From Ischnura elegans (Eukaryota; Arthropoda; Insecta; Odonata; Coenagrionidae): a stretch of 64,000 nucleotides of DNA. Positions 56,601-64,000 of this stretch are shown one piece after another. The stretch is from contig NW_025791658.1 in the NCBI RefSeq assembly GCF_921293095.1, forward strand, positions 682,001-746,000, written 5' to 3'. A program made the translations under genes and the position numbers. The notes beneath the pieces are model-generated. The model ran no database searches. It worked only from the letters and a program-made list of their open reading frames with translations, and was not told the DNA's origin. The first letter of the stretch is position 1, and every line of letters begins with the position of its first letter.

Positions 56601-59600
56601 TCATCGTTTAGTATTCGAGGCATTCGAATATTCGAGCAATGATTTAATATTCGAATTTTATATTCGAGTTCGAGAAATCTGCTGTTCGACCCATCTCTAA
56701 TAATTTTTTTAAAAAGTCATGATATTTTGTGTAAATATTTCAGTAACAGTGAAATACCAATAAATTTTGAGTATATGAAGTTATTTTCAAATGAAATGTT
56801 ATTCGCGGAACTCCCAAAATTTGAGGGTCACTGCTTATAAGTAATGAATTGAAAAAAAATTGATGCACCCACATTCTTTACCTGTATTATATTAAATGAT
56901 TGTTTGCAAATGATGTATCCACTATCGCCCTAAATCCTTGAGAATTCAATTGAACCCAATGCATTTTGTCATTGATGTTTATTTTGTTATTTACATGCAT
57001 TTTATATTATACTAGCTGACCCAGTGAGCGTCGTACTGCCTAATTATCAATGAACAGTTTAGTTACACTATTTATAAATAAAGAGAGGCTGTACTGATTT
57101 GAATAATTTTGAATTATTGTATGATTTAAGAAAAAAATTCAGTGAAACTACAAAAATGTCTCTGTGGATCTTTCACTCGATTAATTATTATGGTCAAACA
57201 TCATTTAAATGGATTTTATTGTCCAATATCGTGGTTCCACGAAGTGAAGCAAGAAACTTTGGTCTGCCTTTCTTACACCTATCCCCCATTACCCCTTCTA
57301 AATGGGGCTCATTACCTTAGAAGAGTACAAAGTAGGTAATCTACAGTTTAATCACTAGTAAAATATTCACTTATTATGGCAAATGACAATTATAATACAT
57401 TAATTCATTCCAATTATTTCTATGTACTACTTTATTCTTCGGATTTTAATTTATGGCAGGAGTTGATGTGTCTAAATATGTTCTTACAATCGTTCCTTAT
57501 GTGTACTACTTGCCCCTTTTAATATTTTTTGTTGCCTTCTGAATGAAAAAATCAGATGGATAGGTGGTGGCTTTGTCTTTGTTTGTTACACAGTCTGTGG
57601 CATTACGTCGCTAAATCTGGTCGATTGTTCACGTAAGTCCAGACATAGGGAAAACTCCAACCATCGGTCACAAGCTGGATCAGGGAAAGACTCCACAAAC
57701 AAGAAATCAGCTCACAAGAAAAAAATTGCCAAAAAATTTACGAGTATTTTCGTTCAAAATCTATTCCAAGTAGAGTATTCAAAATCAGAAGTATTACAGA
57801 AAACAATGATAGTAATTAATGATCCCATAGGAAACATTACCAACTAAATACCAGCAGTATAATTTTTCTAAATTGGCCATGTCCCACTAGCCATGCGTCC
57901 ACGACCAGGGCCCGAGCAGAAGAGAGGCTTGGGTATTGCACGACGAGACAGGATTGAGGGGAGGGGTTTTTCCAAGGAGCGGAGGGGTAGTCAAAGCGAT
58001 ATTCATCCGCTGCGTCACTGCCCCTGTTGACAGGCTGCTCCGCATAACATCATCCCTGGGTTGGAGTGAACAGCATAGTACCAGCCAGAATTTTCCCCTC
58101 AAACTTCTGGGTTGGAGACATCAGTCGAATCAGAGGGATATTCATTGGAAGGAGGGGAGAGACATAGTGGGGAGAGGTGTTGGAGGGAGAGAGAGTTGTG
58201 ATTGGACTATGGTAATACTTCTCACTCCAAACTGCATACAGAGACTCATCACCCATTTTCCCTTGCTTGCCAAGGAGTAAGTATTCCTCCGCAGTAGTCC
58301 TATATAAGTCTTGCATTTCAGGTAGGCTGGGTTCGGGGCTGGGTTTCTGGGTGCTGGGTTTTCTGGAGGCAGGATTTTCTGGAGGCAAGGCCTTTGCGCG
58401 AAAATCCTTTTCGCGAAAAACCTTAGCGCGAAAAGTCCTTAGCGGGAGAAGTTCTGCGGATAAGTTTGGAGGAAGTTCGGAGGAATTCCTGGGGGGGGGG
58501 GGGTTACCAGAAATTTTGGGGGGGAACACTAAAATAATGCCACAAGTCAATAGATTTGAATTAATGCAGAGTACAAACTATTCGATCCTCATTAACCAAG
58601 TTTCAGTCATCCACATCTTCGTTTGTAGCCGCCAAAATTGCTCGCTCAATCAACTATTTGTGTTTTTGGTGGTTATCAATCATGTTTGTGAACACTTTGC
58701 TGATAAGCTCATCTTTTGATGATACCAAATTACAAAATTTCTGTGGAAATGAAATCAATCCGCTCGATTCGTTGACAGGCTCACAGCCATTATGTACTGT
58801 TAGTCAACTATTGTTTGGAGATAAGTTAACACACGGTAGGGACGTGTTTGTTGGCATCTCAATTCGAGTCGGCTTAGCTTGAAGTAAATGATTTTAATAA
58901 TACTTTAATATTTTTAAGATGTTTTTTAACTATTAAAATGTTTTAAATATTGTTAAGAAGCTCAGTCATTAAATTGGTTAAAACAAAACAAATCATCCAG
59001 TTTTGGTACAATTGATGGTTACCAACTCTTTGCACAAGAACCTTAAGATCAAGATCTATTTTTTTCTATTTTTTAAATGTTTATTCTGTTATCCAGGGCT
59101 GAGACAGATCCTGAAAACCAAATATCATTAAAATCGGTACGGCCGTTCTCGAGTTATAAGTGGTGTAACTAACACGATTTTCGACTATCTTTCATATATA
59201 CATTTATTATATTTAAATAAATTATTTTTTATATTTTTCATGCATTGTTGGATGAATGTAATCTCTGTAAGATCATTGCATAAATCCCATAAATTATTCC
59301 TACAGATCAAGAGAGAAAAGAAAGTTATTCACTATATCGATGCATACAATCCATCAAGATCAAACTGGATGAGATATGTGAACTGTGCGCGGAATGAGGA
59401 AGAACAGAACCTCGTGGCATTTCAGTACAAGGGTGAAATTTACTACCGCACAACTCAAGAGATAATGCCAGGTGTAGAATTGCTGGTGTGGTACGGAGAT
59501 GACTATGGAAAAGAGCTTGGAATTGATGTACCAGGATTCCACAAAACTAATGAGAGGAGTCAGAAGATAGAGTCTGTCTCTGAGAAATATTCAAATCTTC

Positions 59601-62600
59601 AGCATAGTGGATGTGACAATGGTAATGTGATTCATTTGCTTTTAAATTCATTTCTTTGCACTTAAAGGTGGTTACAAAATTTACGTAAAGCCATGGACTG
59701 GACACAGATAGTGCTAAGGCGCGGTCATCTGCATAAAAATTGTAACTATGTGCGGATCTCTCAATGTCAACACTTTCAATGCGGATGACATATATATATA
59801 TGTGCCATGAAGGCTTTTCCACTCAGGCGGAAGACATAAATGTGTGTCTTCGGGAGTTAAACGAAATGATAATGGGACCATATTAAAAATCTAGCATATT
59901 TTTAAGGGTCTGGGGGGGGCACGTGCCCCCGTGCCCCCCCGCTGGATCCGCCTATGTATGTATCTGTTTCCTTACTTATGTATTTGTAAACGAAATTGCG
60001 GAAATGAATAGATAAACTCAGAGGAATTTCAAGCATCACGGCATTTAACCATTATTTATTCCCTTGAATTAGTGTTTTTATCACATTTTTTAAATTATTT
60101 ATATCTTATGTGCAACCACGAAAATTATGATCAGACCTAGTTTTTGTCAATAACGTGTATGCCCATCTCAATACTCACTATTTTATTCCAAAATGTTTCC
60201 AGTGTGGTCCAGTTCATATTTTATACTTTAACAATAATATTTTACATAATTATTGCAAATTACCTTTTTTTTGTGTGCACATTTTGGGTTTTTTTCCTAA
60301 TTTCACGACATATTTTCACTTTCGTTGCTCCACATCAATTACTTGTCCTCTGTTCATTGTGGTGTTTTCATTGTGTAGGTCATTAATACGTTCTATTGTT
60401 AGGTACAGATAGGGTCTTACTTTTCATAAAAACTAACATTTTTATCACTTATGCAACACTCCATTACACAAATTGTAATATTTTGCTGGATAATTATTAA
60501 GGCTCAAGGTTGGAGACCCTCCCTACCGAGGGATTATTTCAACTTGCAATTGAAATTTTCTTTGAAATAATCCTCTCATAGACGGAGAAAAATGCAGAAA
60601 GCATTTTCCTCCGAAATCCTTCACAAAGGCCTTAACTAAGGGCATAAGGGGGTTGGAAGCCGTTGGGCAAGGAAGAACTGGAAACTTGGTGGGGCCTTCT
60701 TCTCCACATGGGCGCAATTAGAGTTAAAGCAATTTCTAGCGATTGGAGGAGGCCAGAGTTAGTACGAGTGCCGATATTCGGGGAGAAAATGAGCCGTGAT
60801 AGGTTTTTAGGAATGATGCAGGCTCTCCATTTCTCCACAAACCCTTGAGAAAATGAACCATAACCTAGCGAAAGGCTGTATAAAATTAGACCCCTGCTCC
60901 ACTGTTTCCAGCAGTCCATGAAAGACATTGTTTCTCTGGGTAGGGAATTGTGCATTGAGAAGTCAATAGTGCTTTAGAGGGGTTGGCTGATATTTAGCCG
61001 ATAGACCCTCTGGCCTTGTGTTGAGACTCTTAGTGTATGCTGGGGATAGTGATATTGAAGTCAGCGGTCGGAGCCACACAGAAAATGTTGTCCATAAATC
61101 GATGCATGACCTCAAGGAAATGGGACACAGTTTACATATGGACAATTTTCATAATAGCGTGAAGCTGACCCAAGACCTACTTGAAGAACGAACATTTTGA
61201 TCTGGCACTCTGCGGGCAGGTAGAAAAAATAACCCGCTTGATGTCAGCAGCGCAAAATTGAAGAAAGGGGAGGTCATTGTCTGCTACACCAATGATGTGA
61301 TTTGTGTTTTCAAGTGTAAAGACAGTGGGGATGTCACAATGTTCTCCTCTGAATTTGGATGCAAATTTGTGGATGTGCCTAGCACACGAGGGTCCAAGCG
61401 AAATCCTGAAGCTATTGCCAAATACAACATGAACATGAGAAGAGTTGATCATTGTGACCAACTCTTGTCTTGTTACCCTTGCGAGCAAATGTTCTTTAGG
61501 GGGTATAAGAAGCTTGCAATTTATCTAATTCAAATGAAGGTAGTAAATAGTTTTATTTTGTATATCAAATTTAGTGGGGCTAAGAAAAGCCTACGTGATT
61601 TTAGGTTAGAATAAATTGAATCCCTACTCAAAATAGGGTCACGGCCGGTCCTTCCTAAGCCCATAGCTACCTCCCAATTCCCTGCCGGAGAGAAACACAA
61701 GAAGCGGAAAAGTTGCAGAGAGTGCCTTAGTGAAGGCATCCATAAGGCAACGACTACAATTTGCCCAGAATGCGAAGGTCAACAAGGGCTCTGTCGAAGG
61801 CCTTGCTTCGCCAAATATATAATAAAAATTTGTAAGAATGTTTATAGAAATTTTTCAATAGCTCTAAGGCAACAGATTTGCTTTGATTAAAAAAAAAATG
61901 TTTATTCTATGAATTTATATATTTTCTTGCTGCTCATTGTGTGTTCTACTTCTGTGACTAGCAAGTATTAAATCTACGGACTTTAACACAAAAAATTACT
62001 CGAAAAGACTAATAACAAGATATTTTAGTCATTAATGTAAGCCACCAATGGTTGAAGGAGTATTATAAACGGAAATATGAATGGTTTACTACTTCATTTG
62101 AGTAAAATTACATGTGTGTAATGCAGGTTGCGTGAATTGTCAATTACTGGTGACAGGTGGCATTCATATACATATGTCATTGAAGTTTTTTACAAATTTC
62201 GTAAAATGGAAACGAAAAATTACGCAAATTCTGTTGTATAACTTGTAACAACACCCTTATGAAGGGAAATCGCCCGTCCATCACTGGAGGTTATGGCGAA
62301 AATATCATCCGCATTGAATGTGTTAAGTCAGACATTTTTTTAAGTTCTCACTTTCAGTCACAAACCAGACAAATTATATTCCATCTGACATATTTTTATC
62401 ATTTTCTCGGTATCATTCTTTTCTTGTCACAAAAGTTTTTGCTGACGTTTTAAAATTTTAGTTATTTTTTTTGGGGAATAGTGGTAAATACATGTTTGGA
62501 GTTTAATAATAATTTATTGTAGATTTTACCTTAAAACTTACTGTCACCTATGTGCTACCTACTTGTATTCAGTTTTTCATTTATTTTCTATTTGGAAATA

Positions 62601-64000
62601 TGTGATCAATGTATTCACTGATTGCTAGATAATGGAATGTTTTGTTGAGTATAATTAGCATTCAATGAATTGTGAGCTTAGCAAAATAAATGTCAGAGAA
62701 TATTGATTGACCATCTGCTAGGATGTAAATAAGATCTTAGATAATGATTTTCATGTTATGCATGGTTTATTCTCCTTAAATTGACTTATCATGGGAAAGT
62801 TCTTACTTAAATATGTTATCAAATTTCAAATATGTATTATGAATTCTTTTTTATGTGTTTGACTTTCCATCATTTTTATCTTATGCCCATTATTCATCTA
62901 TCAGTTACCCTTCTTTTCATTATTGTAATCACTTGTTATGCAATTATGGTGATTTGAATACTCCCCACTTTGTTTCCATATACATACATAGTGTAGCAGC
63001 TGAAATTCAGGTTACAAAATGCAGTGCCTGCCTAAATTCAATCTTATTCCAGTGAAACGTGTCACGACTGCAGTTGGTGACAAGGGTTGAGTTCATGTAG
63101 CAACTTGCATGATTTTTTCCAATGTATGTGCCATGAAATTTCAAAAAAATTATTCAAGAGTTGAGCCTGGCAGTTGGTTAGGGCTTTAGAGGTTGGATAT
63201 CACTCCATATTAAGTCATGTTTTTTAAGAATTTCACAGATTTAGGTATGGGGGACCACATCCTTTCCATGGGCAAACCCGATCAGCGAGGATTTTACTTA
63301 AGGGTGTCTGGAGACTTAAGCAGGGTACTGAGTCAAGAACTATATAACCCCTGATTATAAACCAAGAATCTAACCCTCTAGTCTACTATGCTCATAACTT
63401 TGAAATGCACTCCATAAAAAATCTAAAATTCCAATTTGCAGCATTGCACAACTTTTATATTACGAAAAATAGAAATAAACTGAAAACTTTCTGACCTATG
63501 GTTTCAAGATGCATTAATTGAGTTACCATATACTAATTATTAAGAAAAAGGAGAAGCTGGCATTAAGTTAACCATTTCGACCATTGGTAAAATCTACAAA
63601 TCCTGTCTGGAATATAGTTTTCCTCTGGGTGGGGTGATGGGGTAAATGGGGTGATTTTGAATAACTAGTATTAATGTAATTATATCATTTTTCCTCACTC
63701 TTAAATGTATTATTACATTTTATTACAGCATTTTACTCACCATGATGAGAATATTTTATATTTGGCACTCATATGAAGGGCCACCAGAAACTAGTAATCC
63801 TATATCCAAAATTAAAAACATTAGGATGAATGTAAAAGTGCTCGCACATTGTAACAAGTACGTAATAATTCTTTTCTAGGCCTCCCAAATCACAGCTGTA
63901 TGCGAGTGCAGGAAAGATCCACTTCACACGTGGGGAAGAGAAGAAAAGCAAGGATTGATCAAAGTGATGGCTCAACGTCTCCTATGGCACCTGGAAGTAG
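32657..64000 (+). CDS. PRDM9-like: PRDM9-like histone H3 lysine methyltransferase, 3'-incomplete
   Basis: Eight exons join in phase into one open frame of 343 residues, running off the window. In order: basic/acidic N-terminus (1-37); a basic predicted helix (about 38-72, [20 protein letters not shown]); SSXRD-like motif (about 81-97, [17 protein letters not shown]); acidic VPDDDDY; zinc knuckle (C107-x2-C110, C118-x2-H121, then GP); PR/SET domain (about 152-285) with [32 protein letters not shown] and [16 protein letters not shown]. The DDDY-CxxC...CxxHGP-SET order and the NCAR and WYGD(E/D)YG blocks are those of PRDM9 rather than PRDM11 (which has WYSEDY) or other PRDMs. Family knowledge: PRDM9 trimethylates H3K4 and H3K36 at DNA sites chosen by a C-terminal C2H2 zinc-finger array and places meiotic recombination hotspots. 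No KRAB box is visible upstream. Zinc fingers, if present, are past 64,000. Confidence 0.85.
32799..32878 (+). CDS. PRDM9-like exon 2, acidic N-terminal segment
   Basis: It lies between CTTTTCAG and GTATTT. It encodes 26 residues, strongly acidic ([17 protein letters not shown]), and ends two bases into a codon. In vertebrate PRDM9 this position would hold the KRAB box; no similarity to it is apparent. Confidence 0.75.
33041..33144 (+). CDS. PRDM9-like exon 3, basic amphipathic helix
   Basis: The acceptor is TATTGCAG and the donor GTATGT. It encodes [20 protein letters not shown] and then [12 protein letters not shown], with regularly spaced hydrophobic and basic residues that suggest a long amphipathic helix. 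I know no equivalent in vertebrate PRDM9. Confidence 0.75.
33403..33501 (+). CDS. PRDM9-like exon 4, SSXRD-like motif
   Basis: The acceptor is CTGTAACAG and the donor GTGAGT. It encodes [17 protein letters not shown] followed by VPDDDDYI. This corresponds to the SSX repression domain tail and 'DDDYLYC' lead-in of PRDM9. The phase (2 in, 1 out) matches both neighbours. Confidence 0.85.
33926..34002 (+). CDS. PRDM9-like exon 5, zinc knuckle before the SET domain
   Basis: The acceptor is TCAACAG and the donor GTAATG. It encodes [20 protein letters not shown] and then VEDAE. The C-x2-C-x7-C-x2-H spacing followed by GP and an acidic turn is a hallmark shared by PRDM9 and PRDM11. It ends in phase 0. 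Confidence 0.9.
34092..34440 (+). repeat. 156-bp tandem repeat, 2.3 copies, in PRDM9-like intron 5
   Basis: Units begin at 34,092, 34,248 and 34,406 with 'aagattgt..a.agcattttgatttgtaagcatt' and share 'ctagagaagactcgttgaacaat'. The copies are highly similar. Confidence 0.8.
35846..36507 (-). mobile_element. AGGGTGG MITE in PRDM9-like intron 5
   Basis: 662 bp, flanked by AT at both ends (35844-35845, 36508-36509), with the same internal landmarks as the copy at 20219 in reverse orientation. It is full length but somewhat diverged. Confidence 0.75.
36585..37940. mobile_element. Foldback element with tRNA-like box A/B motifs in the arms
   Basis: Outer arms (36,585-36,780 and 37,760-37,940) and inner arms (37,030-37,200 and 37,320-37,500) are inverted copies ('ccactggatgt', 'agttggcctag', 'ggaaggttggcacatgaa', 'tttgactcca'). 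The left arm contains GTTGGCCTAGTGGTAA and, 40 bases on, GGTGATTCGAAGC, which resemble RNA polymerase III A and B boxes of tRNA-derived SINEs. It may be two SINE-like insertions in opposite orientation. No protein is encoded. Confidence 0.5.
38392..44231 (+). mobile_element. Full-length 5.84-kb PIF-Harbinger DNA transposon
   Basis: Termini are GGGCCTTATTCACGAAGGC on the left and CTGAATAAGGCCC on the right, with CTG duplicated on both sides (38389-38391 and 44232-44234); a 3-bp duplication is standard for this superfamily. Both subterminal regions (38,405-38,590 and 44,100-44,215) are dense in TCGAGGC / GCCTCGA repeats, probably transposase binding sites. A decayed transposase lies on the plus strand at about 40.1-41.53 kb. 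A second, Myb/SANT-type protein expected in this superfamily was not recognised. The rest (38.6-40.1 and 41.6-44.1 kb) is A+T-rich and non-coding to my eye. Confidence 0.85.
40118..41530 (+). pseudogene. PIF-Harbinger transposase (DDE_Tnp_4), broken
   Basis: Pieces in order: [18 protein letters not shown] (about 40,208), [20 protein letters not shown] then [13 protein letters not shown] (about 40,395-40,475), [19 protein letters not shown] (about 40,850-40,905, with the first catalytic aspartate in the DGTH box), [10 protein letters not shown] (about 41,135), and [11 protein letters not shown] then [12 protein letters not shown] (about 41,375-41,440), matching the C-terminal ERxxGxxKxRFRxL block. 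Stops and frameshifts, or an intron near 40.4-40.83 kb, interrupt it. A polypyrimidine-TTACAG at 40,831 suggests the element once had an intron. The mouse/human HARBI1 protein is the domesticated relative. Confidence 0.8.
44840..45085. mobile_element. Short element related to the GGCGCCGACT family (copy 3)
   Basis: The body closely matches 24,345-24,580. The left GGCGCCGACT terminus is degraded. The right end reads GGGCCCCCCCAATATTTTTTG then TAAGTC. Confidence 0.6.
46788..46988 (+). CDS. PRDM9-like exon 6, first half of the PR/SET domain
   Basis: The acceptor is TCTCTAG and the donor GTACAG. It encodes exactly 67 codons in phase 0. Motifs: [19 protein letters not shown], then [19 protein letters not shown], then RRGYCWE. 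These align in order with the N-terminal SET strands of PRDM9 ('GLGVW', 'LPxGLxFGPYEG', 'GYSW'). The aromatic WE at the end matches the conserved 'SWxI' strand. A separate gene model starting at the internal ATG 46806 is not needed. Confidence 0.9.
49007..49325 (-). pseudogene. LINE 3' end fragment nested in the CACTG element
   Basis: The minus-strand frame reads [20 protein letters not shown], then [20 protein letters not shown] and [12 protein letters not shown], the C-terminal tail of RTE/craniofacial-type LINE proteins ('RRRGRPR...YxxQxxxD'). It is followed by a TGATGATGATGATGATGAT-type microsatellite (plus strand ATC repeats at 49,007-49,028), typical of the 3' tail of such LINEs. It is 5'-truncated. 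Confidence 0.8.
49764..50193 (-). pseudogene. Unrecognised minus-strand protein within the CACTG element
   Basis: A 109-codon frame (starting [20 protein letters not shown]) runs into a stop at 49,864. The alternative frame continues as [20 protein letters not shown], ending at 49764, so a frameshift near 49,870 is likely. The composition is protein-like (acidic tail, no low complexity). Its position downstream of the THAP piece on the same strand suggests a transposon-encoded protein. Family not recognised. Confidence 0.4.
50328..50648 (-). CDS. Unrecognised 106-codon open frame in the CACTG element
   Basis: The frame begins [20 protein letters not shown] and includes [20 protein letters not shown]. 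It looks coding (mixed composition, no repeats) and lies between the THAP fragment and the frame at 49764-50193 on the same strand. It may be part of one multi-exon transposon gene. No motif known to me. Confidence 0.35.
   Translation of the reverse strand: MILMHSSASQEDSVFFYCQRQNDVPLYFANLYPGFTACYNNELYVIFKGNFIVNSDLFYLKKLKNVGTASAINDSAHRKISRFVNFMNFATQPRVNYYVYSIHLPH
50945..51120 (-). pseudogene. THAP zinc-finger fragment
   Basis: The minus strand at about 51,075-50,960 reads [16 protein letters not shown] and, after a frameshift, [13 protein letters not shown] then MHAVCRDE. This matches the start of THAP domains common in insect transposons ('KWCIVPxCxNTxxKTPEKLF...VPxxxxxRxxWxxAxRRD'). The C-x4-C pair is present; the downstream C-x2-H pair was not found. 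Confidence 0.6.
51358..52300 (+). pseudogene. Decayed insect TE-type protein
   Basis: The frame from about 51,365 gives [20 protein letters not shown], then [18 protein letters not shown]; continuing after stops, [20 protein letters not shown] then [45 protein letters not shown] and [18 protein letters not shown] in further frames. This string of blocks ('DLKVVALLLGLQxGYTKYxCFLC', '[17 protein letters not shown]') recurs in many insect genomes as an uncharacterised protein probably encoded by a DNA transposon. At least six stops or shifts are present, so it is dead. Confidence 0.65.
53152..56697. mobile_element. 3.5-kb GAGATGGGTCGAA-ended composite element
   Basis: Ends are GAGATGGGTCGAATAGC and GCTGTTCGACCCATCTC, flanked by TA on both sides. 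Inside, 53,430-53,960 and 54,895-55,300 are inverted copies of about 400-500 bp ('gttgactcgg', 'ccctcggcccctcctc', 'gggatagtaactacgtagcaca'). A further internal terminus (AGAGATGTGCGAATAG) sits at 54,832. From 55,385 to 55,950 a unit of about 285 bp is repeated twice more. Many ATTCGAATA motifs mark both subterminal regions. No transposase is recognised; the open frames at 53409-53738 and 55032-55265 are two copies of the same inverted arm. Confidence 0.65.
57890..58560. other. G+C-rich stretch with an unlikely 166-codon open frame
   Basis: Minus-strand 58050-58550 is open for 166 codons, but the peptide is proline/serine-rich with repeated RxKxFRxK segments arising from 'gcgcgaaaa.cctt' tandem units and a poly-G run. 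I treat it as spurious repeat translation. Confidence 0.4.
59306..59621 (+). CDS. PRDM9-like exon 7, catalytic half of the PR/SET domain
   Basis: The acceptor is TTCCTACAG and the donor GTAATG. It encodes 105 codons plus one base. Key blocks: [20 protein letters not shown] (cofactor and substrate strand), [20 protein letters not shown], and [11 protein letters not shown], which contains the tyrosine that is catalytic in PRDM9 (the Y of WYG). All invariant positions I can recall are kept. After the SET domain comes a hydrophilic, Ser-rich linker ([20 protein letters not shown]). Confidence 0.92.
59622..63879 (+). other. PRDM9-like intron 7 (4.3 kb)
   Basis: It contains a short repeat end with G/C runs at about 59,905-59,950 ('ggggggggcacgtgcccccgtgcccccccg'), the piggyBac remnant at 60.66-61.83 kb, and A+T-rich sequence from 61.85 to 63.87 kb in which nothing is recognised. 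It ends at TTCTTTTCTAG. Confidence 0.7.
60660..61830 (+). pseudogene. piggyBac transposase remnant with Cys-rich C-terminus
   Basis: Blocks in order: [20 protein letters not shown] (about 60,675), [20 protein letters not shown] (about 60,770), [15 protein letters not shown] and [20 protein letters not shown] (61,040-61,190, the latter with the 'xDNFFtS' catalytic-aspartate block), [12 protein letters not shown] and a long clean frame to [14 protein letters not shown] (61,260-61,475, third catalytic region), then in another frame a cross-brace zinc domain [12 protein letters not shown]...CPECEG...CRRPCF (about 61,710-61,810). Several stops and frameshifts break it, notably 60,849-61,017. It resides in the last visible intron of the PRDM9-like gene. 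Confidence 0.8.
63880..64000 (+). CDS. PRDM9-like exon 8 (continues past the window)
   Basis: The acceptor is CTTTTCTAG; the first two bases complete the glycine codon of exon 7. It encodes [20 protein letters not shown] then [19 protein letters not shown], a basic, Ser/Thr-rich linker with a KRRK cluster that may act as a nuclear localisation signal. It is open to the last base. In PRDM9 proteins the C2H2 zinc-finger array follows such a linker. Confidence 0.8.

Larger units (their letters stand above)
46989..59305 (+). other. PRDM9-like intron 6 (12.3 kb), splitting the SET domain
   Basis: It hosts the 5.07-kb CACTG-ended element (47749-52813), the 3.5-kb GAGATGGG element (53152-56697) and an unclassified dispersed piece near 57,015 ('ctagctgacccagtgagcg', similar to a widespread arthropod repeat start). 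The 57.9-58.55 kb stretch is G+C-rich with repeated 'gcgcgaaaa.ccttt' units and a G12 run at about 58,490. No other gene is supported. It ends at TATTCCTACAG. Confidence 0.7.

Noticed and set aside
58050-58550. 166-codon minus-strand open frame
   Set aside because: Pro/Ser-rich translation of short tandem units and a poly-G run; no splice or family support.

Overview
The window is an A+T-rich eukaryotic nuclear sequence with GT-AG spliced genes, long introns and dense, often nested and decayed transposable elements (TEs). The TE mix (piggyBac, PIF-Harbinger, Penelope-like GIY-YIG, RTE/craniofacial-type LINE, a THAP-bearing CACTG-ended element) and small DUF4806-like genes point to an arthropod, most likely an insect. 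I cannot name the species.

Region 1 (1-18,100, + strand) holds scattered exons of a tandemly duplicated small gene family resembling DUF4806: two C-terminal exons (865-964; 2317-2420 with stop and polyadenylation signal), one decayed copy (8734-9997: intact first and last exons, middle exon broken by stops) and a further middle exon (17968-18087). TE debris lies between them: a LINE split by a piggyBac at TTAA, terminal-inverted-repeat MITEs, long A+T palindromes, a 235-bp tandem repeat, Penelope-like and LINE fragments.

Region 2 (18,100-30,560) is almost pure repeat. It holds a non-autonomous LTR element (19900-23928, TSD TTTC) whose 5' LTR alone carries a 662-bp MITE, a giant inverted repeat (about 26,125-28,014) and several more copies of the same MITE. 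A stretch at 29,540-30,560 is an inverted copy of 2,750-4,260.

Region 3 (32,657-64,000, + strand) is the main gene: eight exons of a PRDM9-like histone methyltransferase. All splice phases agree and give an open 343-residue N-terminal protein that runs off the window end. It has an SSXRD-like motif, the C-x2-C...C-x2-H zinc knuckle and a complete PR/SET domain, but no KRAB domain. Any zinc-finger array would lie beyond base 64,000. Its two largest introns (12.8 and 12.3 kb) host a full-length 5.84-kb PIF-Harbinger element (38392-44231, TSD CTG), a 5.07-kb CACTG-ended element (47749-52813, TSD TAT) with a nested LINE fragment, and a 3.5-kb element (53152-56697). The last intron holds a second piggyBac remnant.

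The most noteworthy content is the intact, KRAB-less PRDM9-like gene in a probable insect, since Drosophila and other well-studied insects lack PRDM9. All family assignments are from reading translations by eye; no searches were run.
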